DNA from: an uncultured Eubacteriales bacterium
Lineage (GTDB): Bacteria > Bacillota > Clostridia > Oscillospirales > Oscillospiraceae
NCBI GenBank assembly: GCA_900321335.1
Contig: ONVR01000242.1
Span: forward strand, 1-11,131
Reading direction: 5' to 3'
Length of the DNA: 11,131 nucleotides
The notes beneath the pieces were generated by a model, which was not told where the DNA came from, searched no databases, and saw only the letters and a program-made list of their open reading frames with translations. The translations under genes and the position numbers were made by a program. How positions within the stretch are numbered: the first letter of the stretch is position 1; the number at the start of each line of letters is the position of its first letter. Shown here piece after piece: positions 1 through 6,600 of the stretch.

Positions 1-869
1 CCCGCGTGATGGCCGACTACCTCACCGCGGCTACCGGCTACAACTTCGTTATCGAGAATGACGGCACCGGCGGCGGCGCCAAGCAGGGCGAGACCCTCTA
101 CAACGCCCCGAAAGACGGCAGCGTGCTCATGTATGCCGGCGGCGGACAGGTGCCTCCCTACTACAGCGGCTCCTGGGAGCACAACCTGGCCAACCCCGAG
201 GAGTACACCATCGTCTCTTCCATGGTCGGTCTGGCCGTTCCCTCCGGCGCTGTGATGGTCACCCAGCCGGATAAGCCCTTCAACACCTGGCCCGAGCTGG
301 TGGAGTACATCAAGGCCAACCCCAACACCCTCACCGTAGCCGTTGCCAACGGCACCCCCCACGAGATCCGCATGAAGCTGCTGTTCCAGCGCGAGGGTCT
401 GATGGACATGGTCCGCTGGATCTCCGGCACCAACAACGACATCAGCACCGGCCTTCTGGGCGGCAACATTGACATCGGCATGCTCACCGAGACCGCCGGT
501 CCCCAGTACATCCACGAGGGCGACCTGAAGGGTCTGATCTACAGCAACTGGCTGCGCAACTACGCGGACAACGAGGTCAAGCCCGTTCTGGACGCCATTG
601 ACACCGTTGCCGATATCTACGGCGACGAGGAAGCGCCCTCCCTGTGCTGCGCGTGGCCTATGGCTCTTGCCGGCCCCGCGGGTATGGATGAGGCTCTGTG
701 CGACAAGATCGCCGAGGTCGTCAACGGCATCGTTGACAGCGAGGAGTTCATGCAGCGTGTCCGTGACCTGGGCGGCACCAACACCTTCCAGGCCTTCACC
801 CGCGAGGAAATGCGCGAGATGATGGATCACGTTGACGAGCAGGTCAGAGCTTTCTACGGAGAAGGCTGA
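1..869 (+). CDS. TctC-type tripartite tricarboxylate transporter solute-binding protein (5' end missing)
   Basis: Extracytoplasmic solute receptor of a tripartite tricarboxylate transporter (TTT), which presents a carboxylate to a TctA/TctB membrane pair. The reading frame is open from the window edge (first full codon at 3), so the signal peptide and roughly the first 30-50 residues are missing; 288 residues are visible. Family features seen: the glycine-rich ligand-loop region with GTGGGAKQGE, followed by the APKDGSVLMYAG segment (compare 'APDGYTLL' in TctC/Bug proteins); a GTPHEI loop in mid-protein; and LLGGNIDIGM near the second ligand loop. The C-terminal part is rich in acidic helices. 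Codon choice is strongly biased to C-ending codons, fitting high expression. It ends TGA and is followed at once by a stem-loop and then by a glycyl radical enzyme rather than by tctB/tctA, so the membrane subunits must lie upstream or elsewhere. The family is secure; the ligand is unknown and could be a non-citrate carboxylate. Confidence 0.85.
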   Translation, partial: RVMADYLTAATGYNFVIENDGTGGGAKQGETLYNAPKDGSVLMYAGGGQVPPYYSGSWEHNLANPEEYTIVSSMVGLAVPSGAVMVTQPDKPFNTWPELVEYIKANPNTLTVAVANGTPHEIRMKLLFQREGLMDMVRWISGTNNDISTGLLGGNIDIGMLTETAGPQYIHEGDLKGLIYSNWLRNYADNEVKPVLDAIDTVADIYGDEEAPSLCCAWPMALAGPAGMDEALCDKIAEVVNGIVDSEEFMQRVRDLGGTNTFQAFTREEMREMMDHVDEQVRAFYGEG

Positions 870-890
870 TCGCTTCGCGTAACCATGCAA

Positions 891-923
891 TCCCCCCGGC
901 GTCTCTGCCGGGGGGGCTTTCTT
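891..923 (+). terminator. GC-rich stem-loop after the solute-binding protein gene
   Basis: CCCCCCGGC at 892-900 pairs with GCCGGGGGG at 907-915 (9 bp, all but perfectly G-C; T891 with G916 can add a wobble) around a 6-nt loop, followed by CTTTCTT. It looks like an intrinsic terminator with an imperfect U tract. Only 27 bases separate it from the next start codon, so there is no room for a full promoter behind it. It probably acts as a partial terminator or 3' stabiliser that lowers glycyl radical enzyme expression relative to the binding protein. Confidence 0.75.
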
Positions 924-950
924 ACGAATATCAAAAAGGGGTGAACGCAT

Positions 951-3350
951 ATGAATACGGATCGTATTGAGCGGATCAAAAAGACCGTTATGGTCGATCA
1001 CTATCCCATCTGCATCGAGAAGTTCCGCATCACACTGGACGTGCGGGAGCAGACCCGCAACGACAGCGTGCTCATTCAGCGGGGCAAGATCCTCAAGGCC
1101 TGCGCAGAGCGTATGCCCATCGCCATCGGCGACGATGAGCTGATCGTGGGCATCGCCTCCAGCAAGCACATGGGACTGGAGATCGATCCGGACTACGGCG
1201 TGTGGCCGCAAAATGAGATCGACTCCCTGAAGGCCGACGGGTATCTTGTGGATCCCCAGGACGAGATCGACCTGCAGGAGCTGAACAAACGCTACCAGCC
1301 CAATACCCTCATCGGGCAGATGGGCAACATCTTCTACGACAACGAGCGGCTGATCAACAAGCTGCGGGCGGGTCTGATCCTGCCCCCCTGGAAGGCGAAG
1401 GAGGAGGAGCGGGGCGTCGGCGGCGGCTATGCCCAGTCCGGTCTCGGCCTTGGCCCGTCCCTGGTGCTGCTGTGCGTGGAGTACGACAAGATCCTCAAGC
1501 ACGGCACCAAAGAGCTGATCCGGCAGGCCAGAGCGTGCCAGTCCGAGATCCGCTTTACGGATATGGAGGCGGTGGACAAGTACCGCTACTACGAGTCCGT
1601 CGTCATGGCCTTTGAGGCCATGAACACCCTGGCCCGGCGCTACGCCGAGCTGGCGGAGGATATGGCGGCCAGGGAGCAGCGCCCGGAGCGGAAGGCCGAG
1701 CTGGAGCAGATCGCCCGGATCTGCCGCCGGGTACCGGAGAATCCCGCGGCCAGCTTCCGGGAGGCCCTTCAGGCCTTCTGGTTCCAGATCCTGTTTTTGA
1801 GCCCCTCCACCACCCTGCCGGGAGGCCGCTTCGACCAGTACATGTATCCCTTCTACAAGGCGGATCTGGACAAAGGCGTCATCACCCGGGACGAGGCGCT
1901 GGAGCTGCTGTGCCTGCTGCGGCTGAAGGACATGGAGCTCAACCGGACCTCCGGCAGCGAGCTGCGGAAGAAAAACTCCGGCATGGCCAAGTGGCACAAC
2001 TACACCATCGGCGGCGTGGATCCCATCACCGGGGAGGACGCCACCAACGATCTGACCTACCTGCTCATCGACGCGGCCATGGTCACCAAAACGCCGCACC
2101 ACACCCTGACCCTCCGGGTCCACGAGAAGACGCCGCCGGCGCTGATGCAGCGGGCGCTGGAGTGCGTCCGTCTTGGGCTGGGCATGCCCGCCTTCGTCAG
2201 CGACGGGTCCTATACCGCCACCTTTGCCTCCCGGGGCTGCCCCCTGGAGTTCGCCCGGGACTTCGTCATGACCGGCTGCCTGGACGGCAACCTGCCGGGC
2301 AAATCCCGCACGGGCCCCGTGCCCATGGTGACCTTCCCCCTGATTTTCGACATTTTCCGACACAACGGCGTTGACGTGAAAACCGGCCTGAAGGCCGGCA
2401 TCGACGTGGGGAATTTTGCCGACTTTGAGAGCTATGACGCCCTCTTTGCCGCCCTGTCCAAGGAGATCGACTACATCCTCCGTCTGGTGGGCGAAAAGAA
2501 CAACGTGGAACTGGCCATCACCCAGGAGCTGCTGTTTGATCCCCTGCGCAGCGCCCTGATGTATCAGGGCATCGAGTCCGGCAAGGATACCTGGCGCCGG
2601 GTCATGCCCTTTGAGAACTGCGCCGTGGTCAACCCCATCGGCATGGTCAACCTGGGCGACTCCCTGGCGGCCATCAAAAAACTGGTGTTCGAGGAAAAGA
2701 AGTATACCCTGGCGGAGCTGGAGAAGGCCCTGGACGCGGACTGGGTCGGCTACGAGCAGATGCAGCGGGATTTTGAAAGCGCCCCCAAGTACGGCAACGA
2801 CATCGACTTTGTCGATGAGATCGTGGCCCAGTGCTACAAGCTGCTCAACGACACGGTGGCCACGATCCCCAATATCCTGGGCAAGCCCACCATCGCCACG
2901 GGCATCTCCATCACCTCCCATCAGCCCGGCGGACAGCTGACCGGCGCCACCCCCGACGGCAGAAAGGCGAAGTCCATTCTGGCCGACGGCACCACCTCTC
3001 CCATGCACGGCATGGACTGCTGCGGTCCCACCGCCGTGTTCAAGAGCGCCATGAAGATCGATCAGGATCCCATGCAGGCCACCCTGCTGAACATGAAGTT
3101 CCCGCCCTCCGTTCTCAAGACGGACGCGGACCTGGCCAAGCTGGGCGTTCTCATCCGCACCTACCTGACCAACGGCGGCAAGCAGGTCCAGTTCAACGTG
3201 GTCGATCAGCAGACCCTGCTGGCGGCCCAGAAGTCGCCCAAGGAGTACCGTGACCTTGTAGTCCGCGTAGCGGGCTACAGCACCTACTTTGTCACCCTCT
3301 CCCAAGCCATGCAGGACGAGGTCATCGACCGCACCTCTCAGGAGCTGTAA
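951..3350 (+). CDS. Glycyl radical enzyme of the pyruvate formate-lyase/dehydratase superfamily, substrate unknown
   Basis: An oxygen-sensitive cytoplasmic enzyme that uses a backbone glycyl radical and a cysteine thiyl radical to cleave or rearrange its substrate. It has 799 residues, the usual family length. An AAGGGGTG ribosome binding site 8 bases before the ATG supports the start. Residues about 10-650 form the PFL-type barrel domain, with SGLGLGP at 163-169 and the active-site loop MTGCLDGN with Cys443. The C-terminal glycine-radical domain shows ATPDGRK at 666-672, QFNVVD at 747-752 and VRVAGYS at 771-777, making Gly775 the radical site. A single Cys at 443 rather than Cys-Cys argues against true pyruvate formate-lyase. 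The residue two after the Cys is Asp445, where characterised diol/hydroxyproline dehydratases, choline lyase and arylacetate decarboxylases have Glu. The long N-terminal region with LPPWKAKEEERG and SGLGLGPS resembles the decarboxylase/X-succinate-synthase side of the family, but I cannot assign a reaction. Its radical-SAM activating enzyme is not in the window. The upstream TTT binding protein suggests a carboxylate substrate. Confidence 0.93.
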   Translation: MNTDRIERIKKTVMVDHYPICIEKFRITLDVREQTRNDSVLIQRGKILKACAERMPIAIGDDELIVGIASSKHMGLEIDPDYGVWPQNEIDSLKADGYLVDPQDEIDLQELNKRYQPNTLIGQMGNIFYDNERLINKLRAGLILPPWKAKEEERGVGGGYAQSGLGLGPSLVLLCVEYDKILKHGTKELIRQARACQSEIRFTDMEAVDKYRYYESVVMAFEAMNTLARRYAELAEDMAAREQRPERKAELEQIARICRRVPENPAASFREALQAFWFQILFLSPSTTLPGGRFDQYMYPFYKADLDKGVITRDEALELLCLLRLKDMELNRTSGSELRKKNSGMAKWHNYTIGGVDPITGEDATNDLTYLLIDAAMVTKTPHHTLTLRVHEKTPPALMQRALECVRLGLGMPAFVSDGSYTATFASRGCPLEFARDFVMTGCLDGNLPGKSRTGPVPMVTFPLIFDIFRHNGVDVKTGLKAGIDVGNFADFESYDALFAALSKEIDYILRLVGEKNNVELAITQELLFDPLRSALMYQGIESGKDTWRRVMPFENCAVVNPIGMVNLGDSLAAIKKLVFEEKKYTLAELEKALDADWVGYEQMQRDFESAPKYGNDIDFVDEIVAQCYKLLNDTVATIPNILGKPTIATGISITSHQPGGQLTGATPDGRKAKSILADGTTSPMHGMDCCGPTAVFKSAMKIDQDPMQATLLNMKFPPSVLKTDADLAKLGVLIRTYLTNGGKQVQFNVVDQQTLLAAQKSPKEYRDLVVRVAGYSTYFVTLSQAMQDEVIDRTSQEL

Positions 3351-3394
3351 CAGCGGCCTGTTCCGGGTAACCGGAGGATCACACCAAAACACGG

Positions 3395-3430
3395 CAGGGC
3401 GCAGGCGTTTTCGCCTGGGCCCTGTTTGTG
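3395..3430 (+). terminator. Likely intrinsic terminator after the glycyl radical enzyme gene
   Basis: CAGGGC at 3395-3400 and CAGGCG at 3402-3407 pair with CGCCTG at 3412-3417 and GCCCTG at 3419-3424. This gives a 12-bp stem with one internal G/G mismatch and a TTTT loop, followed by the short tail TTTGTG. It sits 44 bases after the stop codon, as expected for the end of the transcript. The weak U tail is its only flaw. Confidence 0.75.
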
Positions 3431-3493
3431 CCGACCGGGCGAAAAGGCCACCTCCGTCATGGTAGGCATCGACTGACCCCGGCGATACAGACA

Positions 3494-3518
3494 GGGCGGC
3501 AGCGCAGCGCTGCCGCCC
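3494..3518 (+). repeat. Perfect inverted repeat between the terminator and the next promoter
   Basis: GGGCGGCAGCGC and its exact reverse complement are separated by a single A. As RNA this would fold as a 10-bp GC stem with a 5-nt loop. The tail TTCCCTTTCC is pyrimidine-rich but not a proper U tract. It may be a back-up terminator or an insulating hairpin for the promoter 34 bases downstream; no better function can be read. Confidence 0.6.
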
Positions 3519-3551
3519 TTCCCTTTCCGGCCCCGACCGGACAGGGCGCTC

Positions 3552-3580
3552 TTGTTTTTTCACGGAAAAACAGGTACAAT
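3552..3580 (+). promoter_or_regulatory. Predicted sigma-A promoter for the membrane/kinase-like fusion gene
   Basis: A TTGTTT -35 element at 3552-3557 and a TACAAT -10 element at 3575-3580 are spaced by 17 bases. Transcription would start near 3587, giving a leader of about 30 bases before the ATG at 3616. The -10 is a five-out-of-six match; the -35 is weaker. The flanking TGTTTTTT and GAAAAACA arms form an imperfect inverted repeat within the spacer, which might be a regulator site. Confidence 0.55.
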
Positions 3581-3615
3581 GCAACGTGTAGAAAAATCCA
3601 TCCCAAGGAGCTGCT

Positions 3616-5004
3616 ATGAAAAAAACGTTGAACGCCGGCCTGTGGGCCAGGCGGGTGCTGGTATATCTGGCGGGCCTTTTCTGTATGGCCATGGGCGTTG
3701 TGTTTTCCGCCCGGTCCGGTCTGGGCGTAAGCCCGGTGGGGTCCCTGGCAAACGTGCTGTATCTCATTGCCCGGGATCTGTCTTTGCCGGAATTTGTGAA
3801 TCTGGGCAACTGCACCACGGGGGTGTACTGCCTGTATATCCTGGCGGAGCTTCTGATCCTGCGCCGGGACTTCAAGCCCCGGATGCTGCTGCAGCTGCTG
3901 GCCTCCCTTCTCTTCGGCCAGCTGGTCAATATCGCCACGGCGCTGATGCGGCCGCTGCCGGACCCGGGCAGCTATCCCGTGCAGATGCTCTATCTGCTGT
4001 GCAGCATTCCCCTGGTGGCGGTGGGGGTCATGCTGTATCTGGCCCCCAACATCATGCCCACGCCGGGGGACGGCATGAGCCTTGCCATCTCCCAAAAATC
4101 CGGCCTGTCCCTGGGGGCTGCCAAGACGGTGTTCGACTGCTCCATGGTGGTGATCTCCACCGCCGTGTCCCTGCTGTATTTCCGCCGGCTCATGGGCGTC
4201 CGGGAGGGGACGGTGATCTGCGCCCTCTTCGTGGGCTTTGTCATGCGACAGATCCAGAAGCCCTGCCAGAAGCCCCTGCTGGCCTTTGTGCAGCGCCAGG
4301 ATAAGGTCCAGCTGGCCGTTCAGGCCGCCGCCGGCGGCTACGGCGTGGACAGCCGGGGCAAGCCCAGGATCATCGTCGCCATCGGCCGGGAGTTCGGCGC
4401 CGGGGGCTACGAGATCGGCCGGCTGCTGGCGGAAAAGCTGGGCATCACCTTTTACGACCGCCAGCTCAACGTCATGGCGGCGGAGCAGAGCGGCCTGCCC
4501 CTGGAAAAGGTGGAGGAGCTGGAGCGCCACATGGAGCGGGAGCTGGTTTACGACTTCAAAAACGCCGCTTACGCCATGACCAACGGGGAGCTGTCCCCGG
4601 AGGAGCGTCTGTTCGTGGCCCAGACCGCGGTGATCCGGAAGATCGCCGCCGGCGACGAGAGCTGTGTGATCATGGGCCGGTGCGCCGACTGGGTGCTCTA
4701 CGACGACCCCAACTGTTTCCGGATCTTTATCCACGCGGTGCCCAAGGCGCGCATCGACCGGACCATGGCCCAGTACGGCCTGGACCGGCAGGAGGCGGAG
4801 CGGCAGATGAAAAACACGGACCTGTCCCGGTCGCAGCACTACAAGCGCTTTACGGGCCGGCAGTACGGCAAGCAGGAGTACTACCACCTGTCCGTGGACA
4901 GCAGTATGCTGGGCACCGCCGCCAGCGTGGAGCTCATCGTGGCGGCGCTGAAGATGTGGTGCAGGGTCCGGGGGACCCGGCCTCTGTCCGCCCTGGAGCC
5001 GTAA
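3616..5004 (+). CDS. Fusion of a YczE/YitT-like membrane domain with a cytidylate-kinase-like domain
   Basis: A 462-residue two-part protein. Residues about 12-212 are an integral membrane domain with about six hydrophobic segments (near 14-34, 42-52, 68-83, 90-110, 122-142 and 170-210). It carries the family-like patterns GVVFSARSGLGVSPVGS (27-43) and MPTPGDGMSLAIS (147-159) of the YczE/YitT-like (DUF6198-type) proteins. Residues about 250-447 are a soluble cytidylate-kinase-like domain opening with RIIVAIGREFGAGGYEIG. The nucleotide loop lacks the Walker-A lysine of true CMP kinases, as is usual for this family, so real kinase activity is uncertain. The TDLSRSQHYKRFTG segment (401-414) resembles the lid/substrate region. 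AAGGAG five bases before the ATG supports the start. The gene has its own promoter and no close partner; transport substrate and phosphoryl acceptor are unknown. Similar fusions occur in Clostridia. The domain assignment is firm and the function is not. Confidence 0.85.
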   Translation: MKKTLNAGLWARRVLVYLAGLFCMAMGVVFSARSGLGVSPVGSLANVLYLIARDLSLPEFVNLGNCTTGVYCLYILAELLILRRDFKPRMLLQLLASLLFGQLVNIATALMRPLPDPGSYPVQMLYLLCSIPLVAVGVMLYLAPNIMPTPGDGMSLAISQKSGLSLGAAKTVFDCSMVVISTAVSLLYFRRLMGVREGTVICALFVGFVMRQIQKPCQKPLLAFVQRQDKVQLAVQAAAGGYGVDSRGKPRIIVAIGREFGAGGYEIGRLLAEKLGITFYDRQLNVMAAEQSGLPLEKVEELERHMERELVYDFKNAAYAMTNGELSPEERLFVAQTAVIRKIAAGDESCVIMGRCADWVLYDDPNCFRIFIHAVPKARIDRTMAQYGLDRQEAERQMKNTDLSRSQHYKRFTGRQYGKQEYYHLSVDSSMLGTAASVELIVAALKMWCRVRGTRPLSALEP

Positions 5005-5051
5005 ATACCCATAAAACCTGCGGAGATAAGTGCTTTTTTGAAAAACAGATG

Positions 5052-5079
5052 TTGAATCGCGGGGAAAATATAGTATAAT
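5052..5079 (+). promoter_or_regulatory. Predicted sigma-A promoter for the UROD-like gene
   Basis: TTGAAT at 5052-5057 and a perfect TATAAT at 5074-5079 are spaced by 16 bases in an AT-rich interval that stands out from the GC-rich surroundings. The start would fall near 5086, leaving a leader of about 50 bases. That leader holds a small TTGCG/CGCAA stem (5085-5089 with 5103-5107) and a GAGGTGA ribosome binding site. No clear terminator separates it from the preceding gene, so some read-through is possible. Confidence 0.75.
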
Positions 5080-5134
5080 AAAGCTTGCGAAAACAACAAT
5101 CACGCAAAGAGTTTTATTATGATGAGGTGATAGC

Positions 5135-6178
5135 ATGTTAACAGCGAAAGAAAACATGAGGGCAGTCGTCAAGGGCGGCAAGCCCGACCGTCTGGTCAAC
5201 CAGTACGAGGCCCTGCAGCTTCTGTTTTACCCCTATGCCATCCACTCCAACTCCTCCTGCGCCAAGGGCGAAATGAACAAGGTGGACGTGTGGGGTGTAA
5301 CCAGATCCTTCCCCGAAAACGTCCCCGGCGCCTTCCCGGTGCATACGCCGGACAAGATCGTGGTCAAGGACATCGAGACCTGGAGAGATTTTGTACACGC
5401 CCCGGTCATGGACTATCCCCAGGAAGAGTGGGATATGTTCAAGGAGATGTACAACCAGGTGGACAACACCAAGGCCTACCGGACGGCCTTCTATGCCCCC
5501 GGCCTGTTTGAGATGAGCCACTACCTGTGCTCCATGACCGACGCGCTGGAGTACTATCTGACGGATCCCGACGAGATGAAGGATCTGATCAAGTATCTGA
5601 CGGATTTTGAGCTGCAGCTTGCCGAGCAGCTGTGCTCTCAGCTCCATCCCGACGCCATCCTCCACCATGACGACTGGGGCAGCGCCAAGAACTCCTTCCT
5701 CCGTCCCAACATGTTTGAGGACTTCTTTGTGGAGCCCTACAAGCAGATCTACGGCTATTTCCATGACCATGGCGTAGAGCTCATCGTCCACCACAGCGAC
5801 AGCTATGCCGCCAACCTGGTGCCCTCCATGATCGAGATGGGCATCGACGTATGGCAGGGCTGCATCGAGAGCAACGACGTGCCCGCGCTGATCAAGCAGT
5901 ACGGCGACAAGATCACCTTCATGGGCGCCATCGACAATAAGTCCGTGGACTTCAACGGCTGGACCGACGAGAACTGCAAGAAGGAGGTCCTGCGGACCAT
6001 CGAGGCCTGCGGCGATCAGCACTTCATCCCCTGCATCACCCAGGGCGGCCCCGGCTCCGTGTACCCCGGCGTTTACATGTCCCTGGCCGACCATATCGAC
6101 GCCTACAACGCCGAGCATTACGGTCTGGATATCGAGGAGATCCGCAACGCCCGTCTGCCCCACCAGATCATGTTCTGA
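5135..6178 (+). CDS. Uroporphyrinogen-decarboxylase-superfamily protein, probably not a heme enzyme
   Basis: A 347-residue cytoplasmic protein of the UROD fold, a TIM barrel shared by uroporphyrinogen decarboxylase and zinc-dependent corrinoid methyltransferases such as MtaA/MtbA. Typical barrel patterns seen are HHDDWGSAKNSFLRPNMFEDFF (177-198), ELIVHHSDSYAANLVPSMIEMG (215-236) and FIPCITQGGPGSV (297-309). The N-terminal arginine-rich substrate signature of true UROD (RxxxRPxxxxWxMRQAGR type) is absent, so heme synthesis is unlikely. At the place where MtaA-type enzymes carry the zinc ligands His-x-Cys this protein has His219-His220-Ser-Asp222, and the nearest later cysteine is Cys300; methyl transfer by the standard zinc mechanism is therefore doubtful. 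A GAGGTGA site 4 bases upstream supports the ATG. The gene is monocistronic by its own promoter and terminator. It lies next to a cobalamin-riboswitch operon, consistent with corrinoid-linked metabolism, but the riboswitch does not control it. The superfamily is sure; the substrate is unknown. Confidence 0.85.
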   Translation: MLTAKENMRAVVKGGKPDRLVNQYEALQLLFYPYAIHSNSSCAKGEMNKVDVWGVTRSFPENVPGAFPVHTPDKIVVKDIETWRDFVHAPVMDYPQEEWDMFKEMYNQVDNTKAYRTAFYAPGLFEMSHYLCSMTDALEYYLTDPDEMKDLIKYLTDFELQLAEQLCSQLHPDAILHHDDWGSAKNSFLRPNMFEDFFVEPYKQIYGYFHDHGVELIVHHSDSYAANLVPSMIEMGIDVWQGCIESNDVPALIKQYGDKITFMGAIDNKSVDFNGWTDENCKKEVLRTIEACGDQHFIPCITQGGPGSVYPGVYMSLADHIDAYNAEHYGLDIEEIRNARLPHQIMF

Positions 6179-6212
6179 TCCCGGGGAAAGACAATCAAAC
6201 CATACAAAAAAG

Positions 6213-6256
6213 CGAAAGCAGTATCCGGCCCTTACCGGATGCTGCTTTCGTGTTTC
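6213..6256 (+). terminator. Intrinsic terminator, probably bidirectional
   Basis: The arms 6213-6228 and 6235-6250 pair over 16 bp with one T/G wobble, around the 6-nt loop CCCTTA. The + strand tail is TGTTTC. On the - strand the same stem is followed by a clean run of T (the AAAAAA at 6206-6211 read in reverse), so it would terminate better from that side. It ends the UROD-like unit and insulates the riboswitch promoter. Confidence 0.85.
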
Positions 6257-6325
6257 AGAACGCGGCAGAGGGGCCGGGAAAAAAACGGAAAAAACAAGAA
6301 TAACAGGAGTTGTTGAGAAATATTC

Positions 6326-6354
6326 TTGACAGACAAAGGGCAGCGTGCTAAAAC
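6326..6354 (+). promoter_or_regulatory. Predicted sigma-A promoter of the riboswitch-controlled importer operon
   Basis: A perfect TTGACA -35 at 6326-6331 and TAAAAC at 6349-6354 (four of six) have the ideal 17-base spacing. Transcription would start near 6361, about 25 bases before the riboswitch P1 stem, as expected for a promoter serving the leader RNA. Confidence 0.7.
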
Positions 6355-6386
6355 ACTTCTGCAAATCTTGTAAAAGTGAATAAAAA

Positions 6387-6542
6387 GGGAAGCATGTTCT
6401 GCGAGAGCAGATGAAAAGAGAAAGCGGTGAAAATCCGCTGCGATCCCGTCACTGTGATAGGGAGCGAGCAGCATATCCACTGGGGAGACCCGGGAAGGGC
6501 TGTTTCGCGTTGAACTTAAGCCAGGAGACCTGCATGTTTCTT
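6387..6542 (+). promoter_or_regulatory. Cobalamin riboswitch aptamer
   Basis: A leader RNA that binds cobalamin and controls transcription of the downstream ABC importer. Landmarks: the closing stem P1, GGGAAGCATG (6387-6396) with CATGTTTCTT (6533-6542), 10 bp including wobbles. The core segment at 6412-6440 contains GCGGTGAAAATCCGC (6424-6438), the conserved P3 hairpin. CCCGTCACTGTGATAGGG (6445-6462) forms the conserved P4 region. CACTGGGGAGACCCGGGAAGG (6478-6498) matches the conserved CACTG...GGGAAGG region. Finally AAGCCAGGAGACCTGC (6518-6533) is a near-perfect B12 box. Order and spacing match the known family, and a terminator follows at 6601. By the usual logic, cobalamin binding favours the terminator and turns the operon off. 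I cannot decide between adenosyl- and methyl/hydroxo-cobalamin classes by eye. Confidence 0.95.
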
Positions 6543-6570
6543 ATGAGTGCACTCATACGGAGGATATGAG
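6543..6570 (+). promoter_or_regulatory. Mutually exclusive hairpins between aptamer and terminator
   Basis: ATGAGTGCACTCAT (6543-6556) is a perfect 14-base palindrome able to form a 5-bp hairpin. Its right half CTCATA (6552-6557) can instead pair with TATGAG (6565-6570), a 6-bp hairpin with the loop CGGAGGA. Only one can form at a time. The element begins directly after the last base of P1. This placement suits the part of the expression platform that senses the aptamer state, perhaps including a kissing-loop partner; that role is inferred. Confidence 0.5.
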
Positions 6571-6600
6571 AATCATAAAAAGCCGGACTGCGCAATGGGT

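Noticed and set aside
832..860. TTGACG followed 17 bases later by TACGGA as a promoter for the glycyl radical enzyme
   Set aside because: The -10 matches at only two positions and the site lies inside the coding sequence before a strong stem-loop.
951..3350. Annotation of the glycyl radical enzyme as pyruvate formate-lyase
   Set aside because: The active-site loop has one cysteine (Cys443 followed by Leu-Asp), not the Cys-Cys pair of pyruvate formate-lyase.
3428..3619. Short + strand open frame (63 codons) in the intergenic region before the fusion gene
   Set aside because: It begins just after the terminator, has no ribosome binding site, spans the inverted repeat and promoter, and encodes an Arg/Pro/Gly-rich product typical of GC-rich noncoding DNA.
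3457..5199. Long minus-strand open frame (580 codons) opposite the membrane/kinase-like fusion
   Set aside because: Its protein is rich in His, Gln, Gly and Arg with no domain, the typical mirror of a GC-rich gene. The + strand frame has a ribosome binding site, promoter and clear domains.
5135..6178. Annotation of the UROD-like protein as heme-pathway uroporphyrinogen decarboxylase
   Set aside because: The N-terminal arginine-rich substrate-binding signature is missing and there is no heme or siroheme gene nearby.
5138..6364. Minus-strand open frame (408 codons) opposite the UROD-like gene
   Set aside because: Low-complexity Val/Gly/His-rich product, no good ribosome binding site, and it crosses the terminator stem at 6213-6250.
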